A stretch of 37,653 nt of DNA from Nitrospirota bacterium (lineage in GTDB: Bacteria; Nitrospirota; Nitrospiria; JACQBZ01). The translations under genes were made by a program, and so were the position numbers. The stretch is taken from assembly GCA_016201865.1 (NCBI GenBank), contig JACQCA010000002.1, positions 1 through 37,653 on the forward strand. Reading direction: 5' to 3'. The notes beneath the pieces were generated by a model that worked only from the letters and a program-made list of their open reading frames with translations, was not told the origin of the DNA and did not search any database. Shown here in pieces: positions 23,348 through 32,677 of this stretch (its first letter is position 1; each line of letters opens with the position of its first letter).

Positions 23348-25047
23348 TGAAGAGAGGGCTTTCAAAAGGCCGACGGAAAACGGATCAGCTTGGGGCCGTG
23401 TTGCGGCTCCGGAGGGAACTACAGCTCGAACGGGCCAAGCGAGAAGTGCTCCAAGGAATCAGCCGGGTCTCATCGGAAGTCCAATCCCTCGACCGGCTCT
23501 ATGATCACTATCTCGGGGTGATCCTCAAACTGACGCGAACGAAGGCCGGCTCGATTTTACTGTCGGATGAGATCGCGAAGGATCTGGTCTTCGCGGCCTG
23601 CAAGGGAAAGGGCTCCGAAGGTCTGGTGGGTCGACGGATTCCGATGGGAGAAGGAATTGCCGGTTGGGTGGTCCGCACCGGTCGCAGCTATTTTACGGGC
23701 GATGCCAACCACGACCGCTTGATCAAAAAGGAGTTCGGCCGACAGATCGGTATGACCTCGCAGAACCTGCTGTGCGTCCCGCTCAAGATCGCGCGGCGTG
23801 TTCTGGGCGTCGTGGAGGTCTTGAACAAAAAGGATCGAAAACCGTTCCAGCCGCAGGATCTCAATCTCCTGGAGTCCATTGCGGCCCAAGTCGCAACCGT
23901 CATCGAGAACACTCGACTGTTTGAGAAATACGACGGAAAGGTCCGGAAGCTGATGACCTTGAAAGAGATCAGCCGACTGCTGAACTCGACCCTGGATGAG
24001 AAGGAGGTTAAAAAACGGGCCATGGAGGCGGCCACCCGGTTGATGGAAGCCGAAGTGGGATCCCTTCTCTTGATTGATGAAGCGACTCAGGAACTTTATT
24101 TCGAGGTGGCGCTCGGCGAGCGCGGCGAGCGGATCAAAGAGATCCGGCTCAAGATGGGGGAAGGCATCGCCGGCTGGGTGGCCAAGACGGGCGAGCCGTT
24201 GATCGTCGCGGACGCGCAGAGCGATACGCGTTTTAACCGCAAGGCCGACCAAAAAAGTTCGTTTGTCACGCGAAACATGATCTGCGTTCCGGTCAAGATC
24301 AAGGAAAAGACCATCGGCGTGCTTCAAGCGATCAATAAATTAGGCGGTCGGTCTTTTACCAAGTGGGACATGGAAGAGTTCCAGCATCTGGCCGATCAGG
24401 TGGCGATTGCCATCGACAACGCCAACCTTTACCGGGAACTCCAGGAAGCCTTTCTCGGAACGGCCGGGGCGCTGGGGGATGCGATCGAGGCGAAGGATGC
24501 CTACACCGCCGGCCACACGCGACGCGTTTTTACCTACTCCATGTTGATGGGCCGACAGATGGGGCTTTCGACCCGCGAGATGGACGATCTCAAGCTGGCC
24601 GCGCTGCTTCACGACATCGGAAAGATCGGAGTTGAGGATGACATCCTCCGCAAGCCCGGCAAGCTCAGCGATGCTGAACGACAACGAATGGAGGCCCATA
24701 CCATGATCGGTCCCAAGATCGTCGATCATGTGAAGCAGCTGCGCAAGGTCATTCCCGGCATCATGCACCACCACGAGGAGTACGACGGCAGCGGTTATCC
24801 CAATGCCTTGAAGGGCGAGCAGATTCCGCTTATGGCCCGGATCATTGCCGTGGCGGACTGCTTTGACGCGATGACGACCGACCGGCCCTACCGAAAGAGT
24901 CTTCCGATTCAGACCGCCTTGGAGGAGCTTCAAAAAATGGCCGGCAGTCAGTTTGACGGAAGGGTGGTCGAGGCCTTTGTTCGGGCCTACGAGGTCGGTG
25001 AACTCGGGGAGACGGCGATCTCCCGCCCCACGTCCAACCCGATTTAA
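23344..25047 (+). CDS. GAF-GAF-HD-GYP cyclic-di-GMP phosphodiesterase
   Basis: A 567-residue signalling enzyme. A basic N-terminal helix (about 1-45) is followed by two GAF domains (about 50-195 and 208-362), each with a GEGIAGWV motif, and then by an HD-GYP domain (about 370-555). The HD pair is H423-D424 in HDIGKIG, and HHHEEYDGSGYP (475-486) contains the second metal motif and the GYP signature. Members hydrolyse cyclic-di-GMP to pGpG or GMP. The GAF domains should sense a small ligand or redox state; no membrane segment is present. It overlaps trpA by four bases. Confidence 0.92.
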   Translation: MMKRGLSKGRRKTDQLGAVLRLRRELQLERAKREVLQGISRVSSEVQSLDRLYDHYLGVILKLTRTKAGSILLSDEIAKDLVFAACKGKGSEGLVGRRIPMGEGIAGWVVRTGRSYFTGDANHDRLIKKEFGRQIGMTSQNLLCVPLKIARRVLGVVEVLNKKDRKPFQPQDLNLLESIAAQVATVIENTRLFEKYDGKVRKLMTLKEISRLLNSTLDEKEVKKRAMEAATRLMEAEVGSLLLIDEATQELYFEVALGERGERIKEIRLKMGEGIAGWVAKTGEPLIVADAQSDTRFNRKADQKSSFVTRNMICVPVKIKEKTIGVLQAINKLGGRSFTKWDMEEFQHLADQVAIAIDNANLYRELQEAFLGTAGALGDAIEAKDAYTAGHTRRVFTYSMLMGRQMGLSTREMDDLKLAALLHDIGKIGVEDDILRKPGKLSDAERQRMEAHTMIGPKIVDHVKQLRKVIPGIMHHHEEYDGSGYPNALKGEQIPLMARIIAVADCFDAMTTDRPYRKSLPIQTALEELQKMAGSQFDGRVVEAFVRAYEVGELGETAISRPTSNPI

Positions 25048-25078
25048 CCTTCTTAACCTTAACCGGCGTTGATTCCGC

Positions 25079-25107
25079 TTGATTTTTTTGAGAGAGAATG
25101 CTATAGA
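25079..25107 (+). promoter_or_regulatory. Promoter of the first outer-membrane protein gene
   Basis: TTGATT (25079-25084), 17 bp spacer, TATAGA (25102-25107). The roughly 65-nt leader contains a 7-bp hairpin CCCGACG/CGTCGGG (25125-25131 and 25137-25143) before the GGAGGAAG ribosome site. Confidence 0.55.
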
Positions 25108-25179
25108 CGCCGTATCGGCGTTGTCCCGACGGCTCGCGTCGGGGAGCGCCGTCGCTGCAATCCGATCGGAGGAAGAAAG

Positions 25180-26304
25180 ATGGTCAGATTCGTTGGATTA
25201 CTCGTTGCTGCGCTGCTGTTGGACGGAATCGCTTCGGCCTGGGCGGCCGAATACCCGACGCTCTACCGGGGCAATCGTCCGCTGGCGATGGGCGGGGCGT
25301 TCATCGCGGTGCCGGACGACTCGGACGCGATCTTCTACAATCCGGCGTCGCTTGCAGCCGCGCCCGGCGTGTTCAAACTCCGCGCCCCGCTGCTGGCCGA
25401 GATCTCGCAGAGCACCGCGGGTCTTCTCAAGGACGCCAAAGACCTCAATCAGGGCGCATCGATCACCCAGATCAATGATGTGCTCCAGAAACATCTCGAT
25501 GAGCACCAGCGCGTGCGCGCGGCATTCGCGCCGACGGCCGCGTTTCACGCACTGAACCTGAACTTCGGCATCGCGGCGCTGGCGCAGGAGCGCATGGACC
25601 TCGAGGTCAACGGCGCGCTGTTCCCGGTGCTTTCAAGCGACTATGTGCGCGATGTCGGATTCCTCGGCTCGGCCGCGACGCGGCTGCTGGGCGACCGCAT
25701 TGATCTGGGCCTGACGCTGAAGTTCGTGCAGCGTGAGACCTCGATCCAACAATTGACGGCCTTCCAGATCTCGGCCAACGGCTATTCTCCAACGGATAAC
25801 TCGCAGACCAAGTCCGACTTTGCGATGGACCTCGGTCTGAACTACCACCTGATCCAGGACATCCCGGTGGCGTCGATGCTCAAACCGACGGCATCAGTGG
25901 TGCTGCAGAACATCACCCAGCTTGATCTGATCCCCAACGACTTCAAAAACTTCTCTGAGGGACGGGTGATGCCGTACCAGGTGAACGTCGGCGTCTCCGT
26001 CAGCCCGGACATCGGAATCCTCAAGACGATTCTGGCCTTCCAGTTGGACGACGTCACAAAGCAGTTGCCGCCGGATTCGGAGCACGACAACTACCGCAAG
26101 CGCTCGCATCTCGGGATTGAAGTGCAACTGCCGGTTCTCCTGACGATGCGCATCGGAATGAATCAGGGCTATTTCACGGCCGGCGCCACATTCGACTTTT
26201 GGTTGTTGGAGCTGTCGTACACGACCTACGCCGAGGAAATAGGCGTCGATACCGACCACAAGAACGATCGGCGGCATGTGGTGGAACTGGCGCTGGCGTT
26301 CTAA
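25180..26304 (+). CDS. Outer-membrane beta-barrel, TraF_2/PorV-like
   Basis: A 374-residue protein with a Sec signal (MVRFVGLLVAALLLDGIASAWAA). The mature start, YRGNRPLAMGGAFIAVPDDSDAIFYNPASLA, is the hallmark of the FadL-related PorV/UPF0164/TraF_2 barrels. Alternating hydrophobic strands fill the rest, and it ends in a C-terminal aromatic (VVELALAF), as barrel proteins do. ATG 25180 is preferred because GGAGGAAG precedes it and the signal peptide starts there. A specific function cannot be given: these barrels act in lipid uptake, secretion or export. A lipoprotein gene follows; a paralogue lies at 28062-29147. Confidence 0.75.
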   Translation: MVRFVGLLVAALLLDGIASAWAAEYPTLYRGNRPLAMGGAFIAVPDDSDAIFYNPASLAAAPGVFKLRAPLLAEISQSTAGLLKDAKDLNQGASITQINDVLQKHLDEHQRVRAAFAPTAAFHALNLNFGIAALAQERMDLEVNGALFPVLSSDYVRDVGFLGSAATRLLGDRIDLGLTLKFVQRETSIQQLTAFQISANGYSPTDNSQTKSDFAMDLGLNYHLIQDIPVASMLKPTASVVLQNITQLDLIPNDFKNFSEGRVMPYQVNVGVSVSPDIGILKTILAFQLDDVTKQLPPDSEHDNYRKRSHLGIEVQLPVLLTMRIGMNQGYFTAGATFDFWLLELSYTTYAEEIGVDTDHKNDRRHVVELALAF

Positions 26305-26344
26305 CAGGCTGTTGGATTCGATTCTAACCTTCAAGGAGGAATGT

Positions 26345-26965
26345 ATGCGATACCCCAAGATCAGAACAGTGATCGGCGTGGCGCTGCTAATGCTGGCGGG
26401 CTGCGCTGGGAACACAGATAACAACACGAATACGGGGACGCCGGCGCAGCGGGCCATGATGTTCGCCATCAACACCGCAGTGGGTGTTGCGCAGCAACAG
26501 TCGTCCGCCACGAAGCCGCAGTCTGAGGCAAAGAACAGTTTCGTCGTGACCGACATTTCTTCCGTCTGCAACGGAGGAGGCGCCGCAAAGAAGGACGTGG
26601 TCGGCACTACGACCACATTTACCTTCAGCACGTGTAAGATCAGTTCGTCCGGGGTCGGCTCGGCCACGATCAGCGGCACAGCCACACTGACGACGGTAAC
26701 GGGCGGCGATACGATCGAGATCGTATCCGGCACCTCGATTGCAATTGCTTCCGCCCCGTTTAACGGTTCACTGACGATAGAGACTCAGCTCGACGACTTG
26801 TTCCTGCCGACCGGCGCATCTTGTCCAGCGAAGGGCACTGTGATCTCGTCCGGCGACTTTATCGGCACCGCCGCTTTCGGCCTCGGGGGCAGCGTTGATA
26901 TCGACCAGGGTCCGGACGGCACGGTCGACGTCCATTATAATAGCTGTCTGGACGCTACACTGTGA
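26345..26965 (+). CDS. Ser/Thr-rich lipoprotein
   Basis: A 206-residue protein with a clear lipobox (LMLAGC, lipidated C20). The mature part is rich in Ser, Thr and Gly and probably beta-structured, with several cysteines likely in disulfides. The segment TGASCPAKGTVISSGDFIG matches DGATCPTSGSVTISGG in the lipoprotein at 32678-33526, so these are paralogues. I do not recognise the family. The start is set by AAGGAGGA before ATG 26345. It lies 40 bp after the barrel gene and is probably in the same transcript. Confidence 0.75.
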   Translation: MRYPKIRTVIGVALLMLAGCAGNTDNNTNTGTPAQRAMMFAINTAVGVAQQQSSATKPQSEAKNSFVVTDISSVCNGGGAAKKDVVGTTTTFTFSTCKISSSGVGSATISGTATLTTVTGGDTIEIVSGTSIAIASAPFNGSLTIETQLDDLFLPTGASCPAKGTVISSGDFIGTAAFGLGGSVDIDQGPDGTVDVHYNSCLDATL

Positions 26966-26996
26966 GTCTTCTCAGGCACGACCCATACGCACGACC

Positions 26997-27083
26997 CGCC
27001 CACGGACCCCGCTGGTTCGTGGGCGTTCCCGTGCGCTCTTTTCATTGACGCTGATCAATAACCTCCGGTTCGAAATCCGGAGG
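26997..27083 (+). terminator. Hairpins after the lipoprotein gene (probable terminator region)
   Basis: Two perfect hairpins lie in the 254-bp gap: CGCCCACG/CGTGGGCG (26997-27004 and 27018-27025) and CCTCCGG/CCGGAGG (27062-27068 and 27077-27083). Only short T-runs follow (CTCTTTTC, TCTTT), so termination is plausible but not certain. Nothing else is seen between 27084 and 27169. Confidence 0.4.
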
Positions 27084-27169
27084 CCTTACGTCTTTATCCG
27101 CTCGTCGTGCCCCATTCCTTCCGTCAAAATCATCGAACGCCGATAGATAAAATCCGAGCGGATCGCTCC

Positions 27170-27197
27170 TTGACAAATTCAAGTGGTGTGTTACGCT
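27170..27197 (+). promoter_or_regulatory. Promoter of the TPR lipoprotein gene
   Basis: TTGACA (27170-27175), 16 bp spacer, TACGCT (27192-27197). An AAAGGAGAGG ribosome site follows before ATG 27220. Confidence 0.5.
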
Positions 27198-27219
27198 TCC
27201 AGAAAAGGAGAGGACCCTG

Positions 27220-28047
27220 ATGCAAACCGTGAAATCAGAAATTGGATTATGGGTTATCCTGTTTCTGGTCACCGCAGGCTGCGCGCCGGACAAAAACTCC
27301 ACGCAGGCGGTGCTCGAAGAGGCCCAGATGGCGCTGGATAAGGGAGACTGTCAGAAGGCGATTGACGGATTCACGGAGGTCTTCAACCGTGATCCCGGTG
27401 ATACGGGTGTCCGGATCAACCTGGCCGCAGCTTATGCTTGTCGTGCGGGATTCAATCCGACGGCCTTGATCAGGGTTTCAGCGGACTATGCCTCATCTCT
27501 GAACGCGGCACAATTTAGTCTCTTTAAAGTTGTCGCCGATAATGCCGCAAAACTCATCTCGTCCAGTTGGGATCCCGACACAAAATCCGCCATAAGCTAT
27601 CTCACTTACCCTCCGGGTCAAGAGCCCCCGAATACGGCCACGGCCAGTTGTCAACTCGTTCCCTATGGTCTCAGTCAGGACGCCGCCTTCAACCTGACGG
27701 TTGTGGAAACCGTCCGTGCCGTAATGGCCGTTATGGCTTATACAAATTATGTGGCCGGGACGGGTGCGTCTGCCACCAGCATCGACAGACTCACACCGAC
27801 GGACCTTGATACAATTCAGGCCATTATGAATGAAGCCGATACGTCCTTATCCTGCACCGGCACGTTTTACCCCAATCAAACGATTGTTGCACCCGACGTC
27901 AAAAATACGCTCCATGACCTAAACGCGGGGATCAATGATGTAAATTGTGCGCCGGGCGCAAGTGCCCTTGATACTTGCCACACCGATACCTTGACGATCC
28001 AGGATGTTAAGAATTATCTCGATCAACAAGGTATCCCGTACCAGTAG
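27220..28047 (+). CDS. Lipoprotein with N-terminal TPR-like repeats
   Basis: A 275-residue protein with lipobox LVTAGC (C21). Residues about 28-75 (AQMALDKGDCQKAIDGFTEVFNRDPGDTGVRINLAAAY) form a TPR-like helical pair; the remainder is mostly helical, with several cysteines (for example CAPGASALDTC). TPR lipoproteins often scaffold outer-membrane complexes. It is followed after 14 bp by the second TraF_2-like barrel, so the two products probably act together. No family name can be given. Confidence 0.75.
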   Translation: MQTVKSEIGLWVILFLVTAGCAPDKNSTQAVLEEAQMALDKGDCQKAIDGFTEVFNRDPGDTGVRINLAAAYACRAGFNPTALIRVSADYASSLNAAQFSLFKVVADNAAKLISSSWDPDTKSAISYLTYPPGQEPPNTATASCQLVPYGLSQDAAFNLTVVETVRAVMAVMAYTNYVAGTGASATSIDRLTPTDLDTIQAIMNEADTSLSCTGTFYPNQTIVAPDVKNTLHDLNAGINDVNCAPGASALDTCHTDTLTIQDVKNYLDQQGIPYQ

Positions 28048-28061
28048 GAGGAACTAAGAGA

Positions 28062-29147
28062 ATGATACGGATGATCCAGTTCTTGTTCATAACAACGGTC
28101 GTACTGACCGGAACGGTTTGGGCGGGTGAGCTCCCGGTGTTCTATAAAGGCCTCCGTCCGTTGGGAATGGGCGGGGCCTTCACGGCCGTGGCGGATGATG
28201 AAAACGCGATGTTCTACAATCCGGCCGGACTGAATGGGATCAAGAGATTCGGAGGGGTCGATATCCTGAACCCCTTTGTCGAGGCCGGGAAAAAGACCAT
28301 AAACTTCTTTAAGGATGTGCAGGACGTATCAAATGCCAACACCGATTCGGAGCGGACCGCGTTGGCCGCCGACCTTCTCGAAAAGTGGCTCGGAAAGCAT
28401 CTGCACCTGCGTACCGGTCTGTTTCCCAACCTTACCATGCATAATTTGGGGATCGGTGTTTTGGGTCAGGGTACATTCGATGGAGAAGTTCACAGCCCGC
28501 TCGGCAATAACACATTGGTATTGCGCGGCGGCTATGATATTGCCCTGGTCGCATCCGGCGCGTACGGCCTCACGGTCATGAATAACCCGCTTCAGATCGG
28601 CGTCACGGGTAAAGTTATTCAGCGTCGGTTGTTGGATCAGGTCTACACCACCCGTGAGCTGGTGCAGCAGAACGGGATTGATCTGGGTAAGGACCTTATG
28701 ACAGGAAAGGGATTCGGGCTGGACCTCGGCGCGATCTATTCGTTGCCGGTTTTCCTTGAGCCGTCCTTCGGGATTGCGATCCAGAACATTGCCGATACCC
28801 GATTGGGCGATGCCGGCAAATTGGAACAGCAACTGAATCTCGGCGCCGCCGTGCATCCGCCGATCGGTTTCGGCAAACTGCTGGTCGCATTTGACATCAT
28901 GGACCTGACAAGTCAATTGGGGAGAGACCATGATCCGGCCAAGCGGCTCCATGCCGGGATCGAGTATCGGTTGCCCGTGATCCTCGCGGTCCGCGCGGGG
29001 CTTTACCAGGGATATCCGAGCTACGGATTGACGGCCGATTTCTGGATTGCAAAACTCGCCGCGGTCTACTATAGTGAAGAGGTCGGAGCTTATGCGGGAC
29101 AACGTCCGGATCGCCGGTATGCGGCGCAGCTCAGTTTAGGATTTTAG
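28062..29147 (+). CDS. Outer-membrane beta-barrel, TraF_2/PorV-like (paralogue)
   Basis: A 361-residue protein with a Sec signal (ending TVWAG) and the diagnostic mature start FYKGLRPLGMGGAFTAVADDENAMFYNPAGL. Like the barrel at 25180-26304 it ends with an aromatic (AAQLSLGF), and it shares the late segments RLHAGIEYRLPVILAVRAG and QGY...DFW. The two are therefore paralogues with the same architecture. An AGGAGGAACT ribosome site precedes ATG. It lies between two lipoprotein genes in one operon. Role unknown: transport or export across the outer membrane is the family's usual setting. Confidence 0.78.
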   Translation: MIRMIQFLFITTVVLTGTVWAGELPVFYKGLRPLGMGGAFTAVADDENAMFYNPAGLNGIKRFGGVDILNPFVEAGKKTINFFKDVQDVSNANTDSERTALAADLLEKWLGKHLHLRTGLFPNLTMHNLGIGVLGQGTFDGEVHSPLGNNTLVLRGGYDIALVASGAYGLTVMNNPLQIGVTGKVIQRRLLDQVYTTRELVQQNGIDLGKDLMTGKGFGLDLGAIYSLPVFLEPSFGIAIQNIADTRLGDAGKLEQQLNLGAAVHPPIGFGKLLVAFDIMDLTSQLGRDHDPAKRLHAGIEYRLPVILAVRAGLYQGYPSYGLTADFWIAKLAAVYYSEEVGAYAGQRPDRRYAAQLSLGF

Positions 29148-29155
29148 GGGTCGCG

Positions 29156-29590
29156 ATGATTCGGTCCATGACCGTTATTCTGTCCGGCTTTTTTCTGATC
29201 GCCGGCTGTGCTCAGGATCAAAACGTCAACACGAGCATCGACGATGGCGCGGTCGGCGGTGTCGTCTCAGTCCGCATCTCGGACGGCCGTTCAAAAACCC
29301 AACCGATCTATACCTGGTCGTATATTGCGCCGGACGGCAGCAGCGATACCACGGCGATGAAGCTGAAGGTGGCGCGTGTTTCGGATCTGAAGACATCCGT
29401 TTGGGACGTATTCTCACCATCGGTGCAGGATAATATCGGATCGGGGGTGACGCATGGCGTCTCGCCGCCGAACAGCACGGAGACGGTCGCCACAGAGCGG
29501 GATTTAACCCCGGATGTTTGGTATCGCGTGACGATTACCAAGTTAGACCCGTCGCTGAGCGGCTACCATGAATTCCGCATTAAACCCTGA
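29156..29590 (+). CDS. Small lipoprotein, unknown family
   Basis: A 144-residue protein with lipobox LIAGC (C18). The mature part looks beta-rich, with a pattern like a fibronectin-type or Ig-like fold (TWSYIAPDGSS, DLTPDVWYRVTITKLDPSLSGYHEFRI). It starts 8 bp after the barrel gene and is the last gene of that operon. I do not recognise a family. Confidence 0.7.
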   Translation: MIRSMTVILSGFFLIAGCAQDQNVNTSIDDGAVGGVVSVRISDGRSKTQPIYTWSYIAPDGSSDTTAMKLKVARVSDLKTSVWDVFSPSVQDNIGSGVTHGVSPPNSTETVATERDLTPDVWYRVTITKLDPSLSGYHEFRIKP

Positions 29591-29602
29591 CCCCGGCCTT
29601 CC

Positions 29603-29632
29603 TTGACATTCCGACAATCCGACTGATATCCT
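29603..29632 (+). promoter_or_regulatory. Promoter of the folate/pantothenate operon
   Basis: TTGACA (29603-29608), 18 bp spacer, TATCCT (29627-29632). The predicted leader before ATG 29652 is only about 12 nt, with no ribosome site. Confidence 0.55.
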
Positions 29633-29651
29633 ACCTTCGCATTAAACGCCC

Positions 29652-30269
29652 ATGACTCCCGTGACGACATTCAAGAATGAGAAGCAACGGTTGCGAAAAG
29701 AGGTCCTGGTTCGGCGGAATGCAGTTTCGACCGTCCTTCGGGTGATACGAAGCGCCGATATTCTCCAGCGATTTTTCGAACTGGAGGTCATGCGTTCCGC
29801 GTCGTGGGTTCATTTTTACGTCTCTTGCGGCAGTGAGGTGGAGACGACGGGAATGATCGCGCATGCGCTTGCGCGGGGCAAGCGGGTCAGTGTGCCGAAG
29901 ATGGAATCGACGTCGAGACGATTGATCCTCTCGGAATTAAAAGATCCGGCCCGAGAACTATCACCGGGACCCATCGGAATTCCGGAGCCGAAGTCCGAAG
30001 CCTTCAGGCCGGTTGAACTCGACCGGATGGATCTGTTCGTCGTTCCGGGCGTCGCGTTTGATCAACACGGCAACCGGCTGGGCCAGGGCGCCGGATATTA
30101 CGACCGGCTGCTTTCATCGATCGCGGGAAAGATTCCGATCATCGGGCTGGCTTTCGAACTGCAACTCGTTGATCGGATTCCAACGGGTGATCACGATATC
30201 AAGGTGAACGGGATTGTTACGGAGAAGAGAGTGATCGAGTGCGGCGGCCTGTCGGGTCGTGGGGCATGA
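29652..30269 (+). CDS. 5-formyltetrahydrofolate cyclo-ligase
   Basis: A 205-residue enzyme converting 5-formyl-THF with ATP to 5,10-methenyl-THF. It begins with the basic KQRLRKEVLVRRNAV helix and carries DLFVVPGVAFDQHGNRLGQGAGYYDRLL (read over about 128-155; GQGAGYYDR is the signature) and ends at DIKVNGIVTEKRV. Length is typical. It feeds methenyl-THF to FolD, encoded next. Confidence 0.93.
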   Translation: MTPVTTFKNEKQRLRKEVLVRRNAVSTVLRVIRSADILQRFFELEVMRSASWVHFYVSCGSEVETTGMIAHALARGKRVSVPKMESTSRRLILSELKDPARELSPGPIGIPEPKSEAFRPVELDRMDLFVVPGVAFDQHGNRLGQGAGYYDRLLSSIAGKIPIIGLAFELQLVDRIPTGDHDIKVNGIVTEKRVIECGGLSGRGA

Positions 30270-30283
30270 CGGGAGAGTCCATC

Positions 30284-31132
30284 ATGGCGGAGATCATCGA
30301 TGGAAAAAAGATCGCGGCCGAGATCAAGGGTCGGATCAAAGAGGAAGCGGGACGATTGACGGCGGAAGGTCATCAACCGGGACTGGCCGCGGTGCTGGTA
30401 GGGGATAACCCGGCCTCGGTCATCTACGTCCGAAACAAGCGGAAGGCCTGTGAAGAGGTTGGAATCTATTCCGAAGAACACCGCCTTCCCGACTCCACGA
30501 CGCAGGCCGATCTCAAAAAGCTGATCGCGCGGCTGAACTTCGATCCCCGGATCCACGGCATCCTGATTCAGCTTCCGCTCCCGAAGCCGATCGACACCGA
30601 CAAGATTTTGCTCGAGGTCTCTCCTGAGAAAGACGTGGACGGACTTCATCCCTATAACATCGGACGCCTCACGATGGGTTCGCCACTGTTTGTTCCCTGT
30701 ACGCCGGCCGGAGTGATGGCAATGCTGGATTATCACAAAATCCCGATGGAGGGACGACGCGCCGTGATCATCGGACGGAGCCGTCTCGTCGGGCGGCCGG
30801 TCAGTCTACTCCTGATGCACCGGAATGCCACGATCACGGTCTGCCATTCACGGACGAGGGATATCCCGTCGGTCTGCCGGGAAGGGGACATCCTCGTGGC
30901 GGCCATGGGAAGACCGCGATTTGTGACGGCCGATATGGTGAAAGAGGGCGCGGCCGTGATTGACGTCGGGATCAACCGGCTGGCCGATGGGAGTCTGGTC
31001 GGAGACGTCGATTTTGATGCCGTATCCAAAAAGGCCGGCTGGATCACGCCCGTTCCCGGAGGCGTGGGCCCCATGACGATTGCGATGTTGTTAAAGAACA
31101 CCCTGGAATCGGCGAAACGATCCCGGCCATGA
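30284..31132 (+). CDS. folD: Methylenetetrahydrofolate dehydrogenase / methenyl-THF cyclohydrolase
   Basis: A 282-residue bifunctional folate enzyme. The catalytic motif S45-x2-Y48-x3-K52 lies in [13 protein letters not shown], with [10 protein letters not shown] near 99 and the NADP-binding [14 protein letters not shown] near 164. ATG 30284 has GGGAGAG upstream and gives the usual [11 protein letters not shown] start; ATG 30266, overlapping the previous stop, is possible. Its stop overlaps the panB start (ATGA). Confidence 0.95.
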   Translation: MAEIIDGKKIAAEIKGRIKEEAGRLTAEGHQPGLAAVLVGDNPASVIYVRNKRKACEEVGIYSEEHRLPDSTTQADLKKLIARLNFDPRIHGILIQLPLPKPIDTDKILLEVSPEKDVDGLHPYNIGRLTMGSPLFVPCTPAGVMAMLDYHKIPMEGRRAVIIGRSRLVGRPVSLLLMHRNATITVCHSRTRDIPSVCREGDILVAAMGRPRFVTADMVKEGAAVIDVGINRLADGSLVGDVDFDAVSKKAGWITPVPGGVGPMTIAMLLKNTLESAKRSRP

Positions 31133-31926
31133 CCAAAATCACAATACCGGATCTGCTTAAGAAAAAGCGCGAGGGCAAAAAGATTACGATGCTCACGGCG
31201 TATGATTTCCCATTCGCCCAGATCGTGGATGAGGCCGGGATCGATATGATCCTGATCGGCGACTCGCTCGGCGTCGTGGTCCAAGGGAACGAGAACACCC
31301 TTTCGGTCGCGATGGACGAGATGCTGTATCATACGCGAATCGTCGCCCGCGCGGCGGAGCATGCGCTGGTGATCGGCGATATGCCGTTCATGTCTTTCCA
31401 GCCCGGGATTGAGACGGCCGTTCAAAATGCCTGCCGTTTTCTTCAGGCCGGCGCCACGGCCGTTAAGTTGGAAGGCGGTGAGGCCGTGACGGATCGCATC
31501 CGGGCCATAACCCGGATGGACATTCCGGTGATGGGGCACGTCGGCTTGACGCCTCAGTCGGTCCACCGGATGGGAGGGTATAAAGTCCAGGGGCGGGAGC
31601 AAACGATGGCCGAGCGGATCATAGCCGACGCCAAAGCGGTGGAAGAGGCCGGGGCGTTTGCGGTCGTGCTCGAAGGCATTCCGCTGGAACTGGGCCGGAA
31701 AATCACCAAGACCCTTTCGATTCCCACGATCGGCATCGGGGCCGGGCCCCATTGCGACGGTCAGGTCCTGGTGCTCCATGACCTATTGGGGCTGTTCGAG
31801 CGGTTTCATCCCACCTTTGTCAAAACGTACGCGAACCTAAAGTCTCAAGCGCTCGACGCGATCAAACGATACAAGGAAGAGGTCGAACTCGGAGCGTTTC
31901 CATCCGAAGAGGAGAGTTACAAATGA
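31129..31926 (+). CDS. panB: Ketopantoate hydroxymethyltransferase
   Basis: A 265-residue enzyme that transfers a hydroxymethyl group from 5,10-methylene-THF to 2-oxoisovalerate, the first step of pantothenate (CoA) synthesis. Metal-binding and substrate motifs are [12 protein letters not shown] (near 42) and the MDEMLYHTR segment, followed by [25 protein letters not shown] and the catalytic glutamate in VVLEGIP. It shares its C1 donor with FolD, which explains the operon. It overlaps both neighbours by four bases. Confidence 0.95.
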   Translation: MTKITIPDLLKKKREGKKITMLTAYDFPFAQIVDEAGIDMILIGDSLGVVVQGNENTLSVAMDEMLYHTRIVARAAEHALVIGDMPFMSFQPGIETAVQNACRFLQAGATAVKLEGGEAVTDRIRAITRMDIPVMGHVGLTPQSVHRMGGYKVQGREQTMAERIIADAKAVEEAGAFAVVLEGIPLELGRKITKTLSIPTIGIGAGPHCDGQVLVLHDLLGLFERFHPTFVKTYANLKSQALDAIKRYKEEVELGAFPSEEESYK

Positions 31927-32570
31927 TGCGGATTCCGGCGATGGTCATTTGCTGCGGGCTGCTCTTTTTCGGCGCAACGCCTCCGGTTTCAGCCGAAGAG
32001 GGATTCTATATAGGATTAGGATTTCCTTACAACACGATCTGGGGCGGTTTCGACGGTAATTCAACGGTGGCCGAATCGGGCAACGTCATCTATGTTCCTA
32101 AAATTGATGGGGCGCTGGGATGGGGAATCCTGCTGGGCTACGGAGTTAACCCGGAGGCGTCTTTTGAGTTGAGCTATCTGGCCTCAAACCACAATGCCAA
32201 ATGGACCGGCGCCAGAGGCGATGTCGATTATACCGTGCTGAACTTCGACTTGAAGTATGGTTTTAATACCTCGAGACCGACACAGCCTTATATCTTGTTC
32301 GGCATAAACATCGATACCTTGGTCGTAAAAAACGGGTCGTTCAGCGCCGTGTTATCGAAGGCGGGTGACGCAACCTACACCGGAACAGGTCTTAACCTGG
32401 GTCTGGGTATGGATCATTACTTTAATCCCAAGGTTTCGACCGGTGTCGGACTGACTTACCGTATTGTGGAATACGATCACGCCAAGGGAATCTCGAACAG
32501 CGGCCAGCTGAAAAATTTTCTTAACGGGAACGGGTTCGGTTTAATTTTAGACGGCGCCTATCATTTCTGA
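31923..32570 (+). CDS. Small outer-membrane beta-barrel protein
   Basis: A 215-residue protein with a Sec signal (ending PPVSAEE) and an eight-strand-like pattern: alternating [54 protein letters not shown] and [10 protein letters not shown], with a C-terminal phenylalanine (GAYHF). This fits the OMP_b-brl/OmpW-OmpX size class. Its ATG overlaps the panB stop, so it is in the folate/pantothenate operon without an obvious metabolic reason. Confidence 0.75.
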   Translation: MMRIPAMVICCGLLFFGATPPVSAEEGFYIGLGFPYNTIWGGFDGNSTVAESGNVIYVPKIDGALGWGILLGYGVNPEASFELSYLASNHNAKWTGARGDVDYTVLNFDLKYGFNTSRPTQPYILFGINIDTLVVKNGSFSAVLSKAGDATYTGTGLNLGLGMDHYFNPKVSTGVGLTYRIVEYDHAKGISNSGQLKNFLNGNGFGLILDGAYHF

Positions 32571-32585
32571 CGCGTTGTTGGATGG

Positions 32586-32614
32586 TTGACATCAGTTGTG
32601 CGGGAGAATATCAT
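32586..32614 (+). promoter_or_regulatory. Promoter of the Ser/Thr-rich lipoprotein gene
   Basis: TTGACA (32586-32591), 17 bp spacer, TATCAT (32609-32614). A GGGAGG ribosome site precedes ATG 32678. Confidence 0.65.
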
Positions 32615-32677
32615 GTTCCGGAACCTTGTGGTGGAAACTGAATTGACAACAAAACAAAAACCAACGGGAGGTAACGT

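Noticed and set aside
25894-26733. Minus-strand frame of 279 codons opposite the barrel and lipoprotein genes
   Set aside because: The plus-strand genes have signal peptides, ribosome sites and family motifs; the antisense frame has none.
27062-27083. Possible tRNA fragment: hairpin with the T-arm-like loop GGTTCGAAATCC
   Set aside because: The loop is 8 nt rather than 7, and no acceptor, D or anticodon arms can be folded around it. Treated as a hairpin in a possible terminator region.
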